Positions 45,466 through 53,904 of a stretch of DNA of 64,000 bases are shown here, piece after piece. Both the position numbers and the translations under genes were made by a program. The stretch is from the NCBI GenBank assembly GCA_027717595.1, contig JALLOF010000003.1:37006-101005 (forward strand), given 5' to 3'. Below the pieces are notes generated by a model. That model had not been told where the DNA came from. It saw only the letters and a program-made list of their open reading frames with translations, and did not search any database. The stretch comes from Nitrospinae bacterium AH_259_B05_G02_I21 (GTDB lineage Bacteria > JADFOP01). The stretch's first letter is position 1, and every line of letters starts with the position of its first letter.

Positions 45466-47073
45466 TCAGCTGCCGGCGTGCTTGATCCCGAAGATGTCGA
45501 GCTCCTCGCTGGTCAGGTTAATCCCCCGCAGGCGCTCGCGGTTGCCACGGAGCGATTCGACGGCGTTGACCCCCAGGGCGCCGAGAAACTCCTTGAGCTC
45601 CAGCTCCCAGGCCCGTATCAAGTTGATGACCCGCTCGGCGCCCCAGTCCGGGTCGAGACGCTTGACCAGGTTGGGGTTCTGGGTGGCGATGCCCCACGGA
45701 CATAGGTTCGTGTGGCACTGCTTGATGCGGGTGCACCCTAGCGCAATGAGGACCGCCGTGCCGACCGCGACGACATCGGCCCCAAGGGCGATGGCCTTGG
45801 CGACGTCCGCCGAGGAGCGGATGCCGCCGGTGATGATGAGGGTGATTTCGTTTCTTATCCCCTCGCTCGTCAGCCGGTCGTCCACGGCCGCCAGGGCCAG
45901 CTCGGTCGGGATGCCGACGTGGTCGCGGATCACCTGTGGGGCCGCCCCGGTGCTGCCCCGGTAGCCGTCAATGGTGATGAAATCGGCGCCGGCCATGGCG
46001 ATGCCGCTGGCGATGGCCGCCACGTTATGAACCGCCGCGATCTTGACCCCCACCGGCTTGGTGTACCGCGTGGCCTCCTTGAGCGCGAAGATGAGCTGCT
46101 TGAGGTCCTCGATGGAGTAGATGTCGTGGTGCGGCGCGGGGCTCAGGGCGTCGGAGCCGACGGGGATCTTCCGGGTCCGACTGATATTCTCGTCGACCTT
46201 CGCCCCGGGCAGATGGCCGCCGATGCCCGGCTTGGCCCCCTGACCAATCTTAATCTCGATGGCCGCCACGGAGTTGAGGTAATCGATATCGAGGCCGAAT
46301 CGGCCGCTCGCGCACTGGCCAATCGCGACCTCGCCGTAAATCTTGAGGCTCTCGTGCAGTCCGCCTTCCCCGGTGTTGAACATGATCCCGCACTCATCGG
46401 CGGCCTTCGCCAAAGCGGTCTGGGCGTTGAGGCTGATGGCCCCGTAGCTCATCCCGGCGAAGATGATGGGGACGTTGAGGACACGGACCGGGTGCTTCTC
46501 GGTCTCCAGCTTGATTCGGCCGTTGTCTTGGCTGAACTCCAGGCGCTGGGGCTTGCGGCCCAAGAAGGTCCTAAGCTCCATCGGCTCGCGCAGAGGGTCG
46601 ATCGAGGGGTTGGTGACCTGGCACGCATCGAGCACCATCCGGTCGAAGTGGCTCGGGTGCTCCTCGTCGGCCCCCATGGAGACCAAGAGCTTCCCGCCCT
46701 TCATCGCCTGCTTGGTCAGGTCGTGGCGGTGCTGGGCGGTCCAGGTAGACGAGCCCCGATGGGCCGTCGGGTTCGGGACGATTGTGATGACGTCGGGCGG
46801 ACAGACGGCTACACAGTACTCGCAGCTCGTGCACTTGCCATCGATCGAGACTATCTTGCCATCCTTGCGCTCCAGCACATCGAAGGGACATCCGAGGACG
46901 CACAAATCACACAGAATGCAGCCCTCGTGGTCGATCTGAACGCGCCACGGGCCCGGCAGGTATTCCTTGGCCTGCTTGAGCGGCTTGGTGATCATGGGCC
47001 GCTCGGGCTTGGCAGCCGGGGTGGCTCGCTCCGCCGGGGGCGAGGCCGACGTCTTAGCATACACTTTGCTCAT
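45466..47073 (-). CDS. Ferredoxin-fused glutamate synthase-like FMN protein (archaeal GltB domain 2 type)
   Basis: A 535-residue protein. Residues about 45-100 hold two ferredoxin 4Fe-4S motifs (CILCDLCVLGCPFD, CTSCEYCVAVCPPD). The rest is a GltS FMN-binding barrel (FAGMSYGAISLNAQTALA, GGHLPGAKV, TIDGYRGSTGAAP, VAVGTAVLIALGC) including the 3Fe-4S type cysteines in CTRIKQCHTNLCPWGIATQ. It lacks the amidotransferase and GXGXG domains, so glutamine must be handled elsewhere or the reaction differs. It precedes superoxide reductase and rubrerythrin genes only by position, on the same strand. A ferredoxin-dependent oxidoreductase of unproven substrate. Confidence 0.85.
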   Translation of the reverse strand: MSKVYAKTSASPPAERATPAAKPERPMITKPLKQAKEYLPGPWRVQIDHEGCILCDLCVLGCPFDVLERKDGKIVSIDGKCTSCEYCVAVCPPDVITIVPNPTAHRGSSTWTAQHRHDLTKQAMKGGKLLVSMGADEEHPSHFDRMVLDACQVTNPSIDPLREPMELRTFLGRKPQRLEFSQDNGRIKLETEKHPVRVLNVPIIFAGMSYGAISLNAQTALAKAADECGIMFNTGEGGLHESLKIYGEVAIGQCASGRFGLDIDYLNSVAAIEIKIGQGAKPGIGGHLPGAKVDENISRTRKIPVGSDALSPAPHHDIYSIEDLKQLIFALKEATRYTKPVGVKIAAVHNVAAIASGIAMAGADFITIDGYRGSTGAAPQVIRDHVGIPTELALAAVDDRLTSEGIRNEITLIITGGIRSSADVAKAIALGADVVAVGTAVLIALGCTRIKQCHTNLCPWGIATQNPNLVKRLDPDWGAERVINLIRAWELELKEFLGALGVNAVESLRGNRERLRGINLTSEELDIFGIKHAGS

Positions 47074-47213
47074 TGATTTCCCTCTTACTTACCAGAACCA
47101 GCAATCAGAGGCCGGAGCTCAAATGACAGGGGGTCGAGATTGCCGTTTGGGCGCGTAAGACGAATAGGCACAGCCATACACCAGGGACTAGACCCCTCGG
47201 ACCAATCTCCCTT

Positions 47214-47241
47214 AATTTACACCATTCATGGGGAAAGTCAA
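47214..47241 (-). promoter_or_regulatory. Promoter of the GltB-like gene
   Basis: On the minus strand TTGACT (47236-47241), 16 bp, TAAATT (47214-47219). Confidence 0.5.
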
Positions 47242-47299
47242 GGACGATTGACGAGAGGGTCGTTGTGGGGACGCACCGCCGGGTCAGGCCCCACCGGAC

Positions 47300-47668
47300 T
47301 CATTGAACGACCTTCAGGAGGCGTGTCGTCTCCCACAGGCCGTGGAGGTTGCAGCGGCTGACCACCCGCAGCATCCCACCCTCCTTGAACACCAACGTCA
47401 TGGTGACCTCCGGGCGGGTCACGACGGGGATGAACGGGATGTGGACCAGGTAGAGGTCGTTTTGGAACAGCTCGATGAACTGAATGTGGTGCTCGTTTTG
47501 GTACGGATGAGGCTGCTGGCCGACCCTCATGGTGACCGACACAGACTCTCCGTACTTGACTTCCTCCGGCATTTCCAAAACGGGGGTGTGCTCCTGCTCA
47601 AAGGGAGTCGGGTGGGCGGGGTCTTCTGGTCGATTAATCGAGACAAACCAATTCTTCCTCTGCTCCAT
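47300..47668 (-). CDS. Superoxide reductase (neelaredoxin type)
   Basis: A 122-residue class II superoxide reductase that reduces superoxide to peroxide. The Fe ligands are seen in EQEHTPVLE, in PYQNEHHIQFIEL and in SRCNLHGLWE (Cys and His). It lacks the N-terminal desulforedoxin Fe(Cys)4 domain. GAGGA precedes the ATG. Next upstream is the rubrerythrin-like gene, which could consume the peroxide. Confidence 0.92.
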   Translation of the reverse strand: MEQRKNWFVSINRPEDPAHPTPFEQEHTPVLEMPEEVKYGESVSVTMRVGQQPHPYQNEHHIQFIELFQNDLYLVHIPFIPVVTRPEVTMTLVFKEGGMLRVVSRCNLHGLWETTRLLKVVQ

Positions 47669-47682
47669 GGTTCCTCACTTTC

Positions 47683-47773
47683 CTCGGCTCCAGCCACCCA
47701 GTCTTCGCCCTCCAGGAGACGGACGCCACGTCGAACGCGGTGCGGGGGCTCCACTCGACTCCCTGGAGCCGAG
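47683..47773. repeat. 11 bp inverted repeat upstream of superoxide reductase
   Basis: CTCGGCTCCAG (47683-47693) and CTGGAGCCGAG (47763-47773) are perfectly complementary with 69 bases between, just upstream of the superoxide reductase start at 47668. Could be a long leader stem or paired operator sites. Confidence 0.45.
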
Positions 47774-47839
47774 ACGGCTAATGGTCGCTTGTGGAGGTCC
47801 GGAAGGGTAGCCGCCTTCGGGCTCGACCGCCTCGGACTC

Positions 47840-48346
47840 TTAGGGCTTTGGAAACTGCTCGGGTGAGATTATCTCTTTATCCACCAAGTGGATTAAGGCC
47901 TTAAGGGTCCTGATGTGCTCTTCTTCCTCCTTGGCGAGCATCACAAAGAACTGTTTGAGCTCCGGTTGGGTAAAGATAGAAGCGTTGAGCATATAGAGGT
48001 CTTTGGCCCGGCGCTCTTCTTTGAGCGCCAGCTCAAGGATATCGCGGTAGGGCAGGTCCCGGAGGCCCATCCTGCCCAGCTTCTCTTCAACCCGAGGCAG
48101 GGCATCGGCCATAATGGCCTCGATGCTGACCCGCTCGGCCAGCCCCAACTCTTCGATGAGGTCCTCAAACTGCTCTTGTAGGTCTTCGAGGTGTTTGGCT
48201 TCCTCTTTCGCCAATAGGGTCAGAGTCGCCTTCTTGTCTTCATCCAGGTCGAGCTGGCTGGCCTTTGAGTATAGGAGCTCCGCTTCGACCTCATGGGTCA
48301 ACGACATCTCAATGGCTCGGGCCAGCTGCTCTTTCATCTCTGGCAT
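47840..48346 (-). CDS. Rubrerythrin/ferritin-like diiron protein
   Basis: A 168-residue four-helix protein. Diiron ligands appear as E in THEVEAELLYSKA, EEAKH in LAKEEAKHLEDL, E in LALKEERRAKDLY and EEEEH in LAKEEEEHIRTL. No C-terminal rubredoxin Fe(Cys)4 domain, so it is of the erythrin type. Likely peroxide reduction together with the adjacent superoxide reductase. GGAGGG lies 6 bases before the ATG. Confidence 0.87.
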   Translation of the reverse strand: MPEMKEQLARAIEMSLTHEVEAELLYSKASQLDLDEDKKATLTLLAKEEAKHLEDLQEQFEDLIEELGLAERVSIEAIMADALPRVEEKLGRMGLRDLPYRDILELALKEERRAKDLYMLNASIFTQPELKQFFVMLAKEEEEHIRTLKALIHLVDKEIISPEQFPKP

Positions 48347-48400
48347 GGCCGCCCTCCGGGCCCAACGAGGCCCCTTCGCGTGTTAGAACCCGCCACACAG

Positions 48401-48424
48401 CCGGCCGGCCATCCTGCCGGCCGG
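48401..48424 (-). other. Leader hairpin of the rubrerythrin-like gene
   Basis: CCGGCCGGC (48401-48409) and GCCGGCCGG (48416-48424) form a 9 bp GC stem over a 6-base loop, at the predicted 5' end of the transcript. Confidence 0.5.
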
Positions 48425-48432
48425 TATCCGGT

Positions 48433-48461
48433 ATTGTATCAAAAAACCCGGCCGTTGTCCT
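48433..48461 (-). promoter_or_regulatory. Promoter of the rubrerythrin-like gene
   Basis: On the minus strand AGGACA (48456-48461), 17 bp, TACAAT (48433-48438). Confidence 0.5.
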
Positions 48462-48662
48462 CTCCTTGGCCGCGCACGCTCCCTGACCCTTCGCTGTGGT
48501 TCCCCACAATATACGAAGCCCCCGAATGCGCGGCAAGAACATGCGGGGAAGGGGATGAGGTAACGTGAAAGCGAGAGGGCGCAACGCTCTTGCCTTTGGG
48601 CGGGGTATTGCATAGACTGAATCGCCACACGAAGCCACCGAGGGGACCGAAGGGAGAATTCC

Positions 48663-49103
48663 ATGAGTTCAGGGCAGCCTGAGGAGGTCGTCGGCCCAAG
48701 GGATATGGCCAGGACCATTGCGTATATGGCCCTTGGAGTCGCCCTCGCGGCCGTTATCTTGCTCGGCGTCTACGTCTTCCGATCGACGAGGCCAATCCCC
48801 ATCATCAAGGAATTACAGACCGCGCAGGTTGCCACTGCCGAGGACCTCCACGAGCTTGAGCGCGCCGTGGAAGACCTCTCGGTCACCGTCAGCTCGATTG
48901 AGGAGAGCGCCCGGCGCGACCGCCAAGCCTCCGTCGTGCTCGACCTCCAGCGCTCCCTCATCACAATCAAGGAGATGCGCAAAGAAGCTCCCGCCTCGTT
49001 GCGACCCAAAACCAAGGCGATTGAGGACCACCTCGTCCGTCTCCTCGACGAGATGGGCAGCCCCACACCGAAGCAACGCATCGAGATCCGCTCGGTCCGC
49101 TAG
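48663..49103 (+). CDS. Small membrane-anchored coiled-coil protein
   Basis: A 146-residue protein with one transmembrane segment (about 20-40) followed by a mostly helical, heptad-like region (about 48-130; ELERAVEDLSVTVSSIEESARRD). Topology suggests a short cytoplasmic N-terminus and an external helical part. AAGGGAG lies 9 bases before the ATG. No family recognised and neighbours give no functional hint. Confidence 0.6.
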   Translation: MSSGQPEEVVGPRDMARTIAYMALGVALAAVILLGVYVFRSTRPIPIIKELQTAQVATAEDLHELERAVEDLSVTVSSIEESARRDRQASVVLDLQRSLITIKEMRKEAPASLRPKTKAIEDHLVRLLDEMGSPTPKQRIEIRSVR

Positions 49104-49206
49104 AGGCGCGAGAGGGAGGGCCAGCACCATTGAGCCGAGGAACGCTCATTGTTGATAACTTATTGATACTCAAGACTCTATGCACTCCGCCGGCGAGAAA
49201 AAAGAC

Positions 49207-49235
49207 TTGACAGGGCCTCGGGCCTCGTGTAATCT
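49207..49235 (+). promoter_or_regulatory. Promoter of the Rrf2-family gene
   Basis: TTGACA (49207-49212), 17 bp, TAATCT (49230-49235). Confidence 0.65.
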
Positions 49236-49287
49236 TCAAAAAAGACCCCTCTGGTCTGATTTGAATGTGAACGAGTGAGGATGTGCC

Positions 49288-49698
49288 GTGAAGCTATCAC
49301 GCGCCGGTGAGTACGGGATTCTCGGGACGGCCTATATCGCCCAACAGGACAAGGAGATCTCCTTCATCCGGGAGATCGCCGGGGCCTGGGGTCTTCCCGA
49401 GAGTTTCTTGGCCAAAGTCCTCCAGAAGCTTGCGAAAGCAGGAATCCTCGAGTCGCACAAAGGGAACATGGGCGGCTTTTCCCTCGCCAGACCCGCCGAT
49501 GAGATTACCCTGTGCGAGATCATTGAGGCGCTGCAAGACCCCATCGTCGCCAGCGGGTTCGAAGAGCGTGAGGACCACGAAAGGCCCCTGGAGCTTCCCC
49601 CCCTGGAGCCGATTATTCACGAGGCGACAGACAAGGTGCGCGATGTGTTTCGAGAATACACCATCGCGGACCTCACGATGGTCAAGGCGGTTGAGTAA
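49288..49698 (+). CDS. Rrf2-family transcriptional regulator
   Basis: A 136-residue winged-helix protein. The start KLSRAGEYGILGTAYIA, the recognition region GLPESFLAKVLQKLAKAGILESHKGNMGGFSLARP and LCEIIEALQDPI are Rrf2 hallmarks. The three-Cys cluster of IscR/NsrR is absent; it has no cysteine, so it does not bind a Cys-ligated Fe-S cluster. GTG start with TGAGGA upstream. A sigma factor gene follows after 56 bases on the same strand. Confidence 0.88.
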   Translation: MKLSRAGEYGILGTAYIAQQDKEISFIREIAGAWGLPESFLAKVLQKLAKAGILESHKGNMGGFSLARPADEITLCEIIEALQDPIVASGFEEREDHERPLELPPLEPIIHEATDKVRDVFREYTIADLTMVKAVE

Positions 49699-49754
49699 CG
49701 ATTCGTGAAAAACCGGTCCATCTAGTCCAGCCTCACCGATGAGGGACATTGAGG

Positions 49755-50606
49755 ATGTCGAAGGGTAAGGGCCAGAGTCGAAGTACCAGCGACGAACCCC
49801 TGGCGCTGTATTTGAAGGACCTCTCCAACCTTTCGACCTTGACCCGCGAGGAAGAGATCGATCTCGCCCTACGCATCCAAAAAGGCGACAAAGAGGCGTT
49901 GCGCAAACTGGTCGAGGGCAACTTGCGGTTCGTCGTCAGTGTGGCGGCTAAGTACAGCGACTCCCGTATCCCGCTCATCGACCTCATCAACGAAGGGAAC
50001 ATCGGCCTCATCAAGGCGGCCGAGAAGTTTAACCCCGACAAGGGGGTCAAATTCATCACCTACGCCGTCTGGTGGGTCGTGGCCGCCATCAAGCACGCCC
50101 TGGCCAAGCAAACCGGGGTGATTGGGCTGCCCCTGAAGCACCCCAACACGATCTACAAGATTAACCGCAAAGAAGAGGAGCTCTCCAAGCAGCTCGGCCG
50201 CAACCCGACGAGGGATGAGGTCGCCAAAGCCCTCGGCCTCACCCGGCAGGACATCGAGCTCAACCTGAAGGTCGCCCGCACGCCGCTGTTCCTTGATGCG
50301 TCGATCTCGGATGACGCGAGCGTCAGCTACCTCAACACCATCAAGGCCGATTTCGAGATTGACCAGAATCTCTTGGCCAAAAACATCCGAAAGGAAATCG
50401 AAAACCTGATCGAGGTCCTGAGCGACCGCGAGCAGGCCATCATCAGAATGCGCTTCGGTCTCGACGACCACGAGCCAATGACCCTGCGTGAGATCGGCAA
50501 TGCGATGGGGTTGTCCAAAGAGCGGATTCGCCAAATCGAAGACAGGGCCCTCAAGCAGCTCCACAAGGCCGCCATGGCCAGGGAACTTGAGGTGTTCCTG
50601 AGCTAA
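49755..50606 (+). CDS. Sigma-70-family RNA polymerase sigma factor
   Basis: A 283-residue factor with regions 1.2 (EPLALYLKDLSNL), 2 (NLRFVVSVAAKYSDSRIPLIDLINEG, FITYAVWWVVAAIKHAL), 3 (LGRNPTRDEVAKALGLTRQDIE) and 4 (VLSDREQAIIRMRFGLDDHEP, TLREIGNAMGLSKERIRQIEDRALKQL). It lacks region 1.1. In region 2.4 the primary-sigma WWIRQAI pattern is WWVVAAI, closer to RpoH-like factors, so its -10 preference may differ. Region 4 is close to that of primary factors. Either a stress or RpoH-like role is possible. ATG 49755 follows GAGGGA. Confidence 0.88.
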   Translation: MSKGKGQSRSTSDEPLALYLKDLSNLSTLTREEEIDLALRIQKGDKEALRKLVEGNLRFVVSVAAKYSDSRIPLIDLINEGNIGLIKAAEKFNPDKGVKFITYAVWWVVAAIKHALAKQTGVIGLPLKHPNTIYKINRKEEELSKQLGRNPTRDEVAKALGLTRQDIELNLKVARTPLFLDASISDDASVSYLNTIKADFEIDQNLLAKNIRKEIENLIEVLSDREQAIIRMRFGLDDHEPMTLREIGNAMGLSKERIRQIEDRALKQLHKAAMARELEVFLS

Positions 50607-50737
50607 GCCCCTCCCCCGCCCCCGCGCCGACGAGGGGCGGCCCATCGCCGCGATTCATCCTTATGTCGAGTTGGCGGGGCCCTTCGTAGCAAGGGTACCG
50701 CCTTCGTTTTTCCAGTATGGGCTCGGTTCGGCTGGGC

Positions 50738-51089
50738 TTAGGACTGAGGCGACTCGTCGTCGGTGTAGGCGTCCGCGAAGTAGTCGTGGTAGAAGCGGCG
50801 GAAATGATCGTAGAATGGGTCGGTTTCCCGCAACGAATTGATGCCTAGGGGGATAGGGTACCGTTCACAGTAGTCCACCAGGAGCTCGTAGGCCTCGTTG
50901 AGCTCCTTCATTCGTTCTTCGGCGTCGGCCGCGACCGCCCCCCCGGCCGGCCTGGTCAGGGTGCCACCGGAGGGCCAGCCTCCGATAGGCCTCCTTCACT
51001 TCACGAAGCGAGAACTTTTCTTCCAGCTTGAGAAGCTCGCGGGCCTTGTCCAGGCTCGCGTAGTGGGCTTTGATGCGATCGAGTGCCAT
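50738..51089 (-). pseudogene. J-domain protein gene with frameshift at a G7 run
   Basis: ATG 51089 begins a J domain (FSLREVKEAYRRLALRWHPDQAG with the HPD motif). At seven Gs (plus-strand Cs 50938-50944) the frame is lost and stops at 50865. Reading one base fewer restores a natural continuation with AEERMKELNEAYELLVDYCERYP and an aromatic, acidic tail ending at TAA 50738-50740, total 117 codons. This is a sequencing or assembly error, a phase-variable tract, or a recent pseudogene. The repaired protein would be a small DnaJ-like co-chaperone next to the sigma factor gene. Confidence 0.8.
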
Positions 51090-51157
51090 GAGATCCTCGA
51101 GTAGGGTCTAATATAACCGCGGGGGAAATGCCAATCGGCCCTTGACCCCCCTCGCGG

Positions 51158-51186
51158 TTGACACCCTCCAGGTGGCGTGGTAGAAC
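51158..51186 (+). promoter_or_regulatory. Promoter of purE
   Basis: TTGACA (51158-51163), 17 bp, TAGAAC (51181-51186). Confidence 0.55.
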
Positions 51187-51216
51187 GGGGCCGACCTCGA
51201 TGGGAGATGCGTTTTT

Positions 51217-51732
51217 ATGTCCGAAGCCGAAGTCGGCATCATCATGGGCTCGACCTCCGATTTGGCCATCATGGAAGAGGCCGGCCGCGTGCTCGATAGC
51301 TTCGGCATCGGCTACGACATTACCATATCCTCGGGCCACCGCTCACCCGAGCGCACCATCGCCTACGCCACATCGGCCGGCCAAAAGGGGATCAAGGTCA
51401 TCATCGTCGGCGCCGGGGCGGCAGCGCACTTGGCCGGTACCATCGCCGCCCTCACCACACTGCCCGTCATCGGGGTCCCCATACACTCCTACTCCTCACC
51501 CCTCGGGGGCTTGGACTCCCTGCTCTCGACCGTCCAGATGCCCTCCGGCGTGCCCGTGGCCACCATGGCCGTCGGCCAAGCTGGAGCCAAGAACGCCGCC
51601 ATTCTCGCGGCCCAGATCCTGGCTCTATCCAATACCGATCTGGCAGCGAAGCTCACCTCCTACAAAGAGCAGATGGAGCAAGAGGTTGTCCGAGCCGCCG
51701 AGGAGGCCCTCCAGAGCCGCCCCTCGTCCTGA
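51217..51732 (+). CDS. purE: N5-carboxyaminoimidazole ribonucleotide mutase
   Basis: A 171-residue PurE. IIMGSTSDLAIM opens it, SSGHRSPERT carries the active His, and SPLGGLDSLLSTVQMPSGVPV is the class I signature. It converts N5-CAIR to CAIR in purine synthesis. purK is not adjacent. The tsaC-like gene follows 11 bases later. Confidence 0.95.
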   Translation: MSEAEVGIIMGSTSDLAIMEEAGRVLDSFGIGYDITISSGHRSPERTIAYATSAGQKGIKVIIVGAGAAAHLAGTIAALTTLPVIGVPIHSYSSPLGGLDSLLSTVQMPSGVPVATMAVGQAGAKNAAILAAQILALSNTDLAAKLTSYKEQMEQEVVRAAEEALQSRPSS

Positions 51733-51743
51733 GGCCCCCGGCC

Positions 51744-52394
51744 GTGCCCGAGCTGCTTACGCTGGCCGACCCCGCCCATCCGCCCGCCGACCTCATCGAG
51801 GCCTGCCTCGAGCGGCTCCGACGCGGCGAGGTGCTTGCCGGCCCCACCGACACCACTTACGGGCTCTTCTGTGACCCGTTCCACCCCGAAGCCCTCGATC
51901 GGATCGCCGGGCTCAAGGGCAGGCGCGAGGGCAAGCCCATTCCGTTGCTGGTGGCTGACCGTAACCAAGCGGCTCGACTGGCGACCACCGTCCCTCCGCT
52001 AGCCGCACACCTGATGGAGGCCTTCTGGCCCGGGGGGCTCACCATCGTCGTGCCAGCCTCCCCCATCGTCCCCGGACTCGTCACCCAAGGAACGGGGGCC
52101 GTCGGGCTCCGCCAGCCCGATTGCACCTATCTGCTTCGTCTCATGGAAGCCCTCGGCGGGCCGCTCACAGGCACCAGCGCCAACCGCTCAGGCGAGACGC
52201 CATCGGCGACAGCCGCGGAGGTGATGGCTGCCCTGGGCGATGAGGTCGATGCCGTCCTCGACGGCGGGACGGCCGACAGGCGGGAGGGCTCTACCGTCGT
52301 GACGGTGACGGCCGAGGGGATTTCCGTCTTGCGAGAAGGGGTGGTGGCGGCCGAGGCCATCACCGCGGTTGCTGAGGTGTGGTCAGGGTCTTGA
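51744..52394 (+). CDS. tsaC: L-threonylcarbamoyladenylate synthase (YrdC/Sua5 family)
   Basis: A 216-residue YrdC-fold enzyme that makes the precursor of t6A in ANN-decoding tRNAs. Motifs: RGEVLAGPTDTTYGLFCDP, LKGRREGKPIPLLV, WPGGLTIVV, VGLRQPD and GTSANRSGETPSA. The start is GTG 51744. The 3' 35 bases overlap the cpoB end on the opposite strand. TsaC or the regulator-like YciO subgroup cannot be told apart with certainty. Confidence 0.88.
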   Translation: MPELLTLADPAHPPADLIEACLERLRRGEVLAGPTDTTYGLFCDPFHPEALDRIAGLKGRREGKPIPLLVADRNQAARLATTVPPLAAHLMEAFWPGGLTIVVPASPIVPGLVTQGTGAVGLRQPDCTYLLRLMEALGGPLTGTSANRSGETPSATAAEVMAALGDEVDAVLDGGTADRREGSTVVTVTAEGISVLREGVVAAEAITAVAEVWSGS

Positions 52395-53217
52395 GACGTT
52401 CGGCGGCATGCCCGGCCTCGGTCGTGGTGGGAAACTGGCTGGAGACGGTCTCGAGGGCCTTCAGCGCTTTGTCCTCCCTGCCAAGCTCCAGGTAGGCCAG
52501 GCCCTGTTTGTACAAGGCGCTTGGGACTTTGGGGCTTTGGGGATAGACGTCCAGGAGTTTCTGGAATTCCTCGACCGCTTGCGCGTAATTCCGCTGGCCG
52601 AGATAACACTCCCCGATCCAGTACTGGCTGCTCGAGGCCAACTCCGTGTTCGGGTACCTCTTCAGGTAGTCTCGAAAGCCCAGGATGGAGAGGTCGTATC
52701 GGCCCATGACGTAGTCCTCGTGGGCCGCTCGAAAGATCTCCCGCGGATCGAGGACGGCCACCTCGACGGTCTCCCGGAGCGGGGGGGTGCCCGGAGAAGG
52801 TGGCGGGGCCGCAACAGCGGGCGGGGGAGGCTCGGCCGCCTCCGGCTCACTTGTTATGGGGGTTGGCGGCGAGGGCTCCACCGGCTTTTTGCGCAGGATC
52901 GCGCCGGCTTCAATGGCATCGAGCCGCTGGGCCAGCTCGCCCAACCGGTGGTTGATCTCCTCCAGCTTGGAGTCGACCACCTGGACCGCTGTTTGGAGCT
53001 CCTCGACCGACGCTTTAGTCTGAGCCTGGGTGCGTTGGAGGACGACCAGGTCCTGCCGCATCCCCGCCACAGCGGTGGCCACCTGGCGCAGCTCATGACG
53101 GAGGCTGGTGCTGGCTGCGTCATCCTCTTGAGCACCGACTCTGCCCGGCGCCACTATCGTCAGGGCCACACCAAGCCCGATCGTTCCAAGAACGAGGTTC
53201 CGACGTCGTACCATCAT
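52360..53217 (-). CDS. cpoB: Cell division coordinator CpoB (YbgF)
   Basis: A 285-residue periplasmic protein. Signal peptide about 1-29, coiled coil about 38-105, a Pro-rich linker (about 112-148) and C-terminal TPRs (HEDYVMGRYDLSILGFRDYLKRYPNTELA and two more). CpoB links Tol-Pal constriction to peptidoglycan synthesis. It is the last gene of the Tol-Pal block. Confidence 0.93.
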   Translation of the reverse strand: MMVRRRNLVLGTIGLGVALTIVAPGRVGAQEDDAASTSLRHELRQVATAVAGMRQDLVVLQRTQAQTKASVEELQTAVQVVDSKLEEINHRLGELAQRLDAIEAGAILRKKPVEPSPPTPITSEPEAAEPPPPAVAAPPPSPGTPPLRETVEVAVLDPREIFRAAHEDYVMGRYDLSILGFRDYLKRYPNTELASSSQYWIGECYLGQRNYAQAVEEFQKLLDVYPQSPKVPSALYKQGLAYLELGREDKALKALETVSSQFPTTTEAGHAAERLKTLTTPQQPR

Positions 53218-53274
53218 CCGCCGCTCAAGCGGGCCGGGGCGGCGGCGGGTGAGGCCCCGCCTCGGTGACCGGCC

Positions 53275-53847
53275 CTACTGGGCAATCTTGAACTCCGCCC
53301 GGCGATTCTGCCCCCAGGCGCCTTCATCATGACCGAGCACCGCCGGCCGCTCTTCGCCGTAGCTGATGGTAAAGAGCCTATTGGGGTCGATACCCAACGA
53401 GGCCATGTAGTTGCGAGCACTCATCGCCCGGCGCTCACCCAGGGCGAGGTTGTACTCGATGGTCCCCCGCTCGTCGGCGTGACCCTCGATCTGGGCCGCG
53501 ATGTCCGGGTGCTCTCGAAGCCACGCGGCATTCTCCTGGAGGAGGGCCTTGGCTTCGTCGGTCAAGCTGGACCTGTCGAACTCGAAGTGTATCTTGCTCA
53601 TGTTCTCGGCGAAATCGAACCCAATGTCCATCGGTGCCCGGACGGGTGGTGCCATGGGTAGCTCGCCGACGCCGGGCTCCCGCATGCCCATCTCCGGAGC
53701 TGGCGGTGGCGGTGGCGGCTCCACTCTGGTCACCGGAGGCGGTGCCATCGTCGGGGGCGGGATGGCTCTCTTGCAGCCGACAAACCCAACGGCGACAATG
53801 AGGATGAGACCCGTCCAAAACGTCGCGCGCATCCGCTTGATCTTCAC
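53275..53847 (-). CDS. pal: Peptidoglycan-associated lipoprotein
   Basis: A 190-residue outer-membrane lipoprotein. Signal peptide with lipobox VGFVGC, Pro-rich spacer (about 30-60), and an OmpA-like peptidoglycan-binding domain with IEGHADERGTIEYNLALGERRA and SYGEERPAVLGHDEGAWGQNRRAE split over two motifs. GTG 53847 with GGAGGTGA is chosen over the ATG at 53892. Confidence 0.95.
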   Translation of the reverse strand: MKIKRMRATFWTGLILIVAVGFVGCKRAIPPPTMAPPPVTRVEPPPPPPAPEMGMREPGVGELPMAPPVRAPMDIGFDFAENMSKIHFEFDRSSLTDEAKALLQENAAWLREHPDIAAQIEGHADERGTIEYNLALGERRAMSARNYMASLGIDPNRLFTISYGEERPAVLGHDEGAWGQNRRAEFKIAQ

Positions 53848-53904
53848 TCGGTCACCTCCCTTTGCACGTAGTCCACTAACTATACCATACACGGCCGTGA
53901 TGTT

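Larger units (their letters stand above)
48347..48662. other. 316 bp intergenic region between divergent genes
   Basis: On the minus side it holds the promoter of the rubrerythrin-like gene and a strong GC hairpin. On the plus side no convincing promoter for the 48663 gene was found, although an RBS is present. No open frame in it is supported. Confidence 0.6.
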
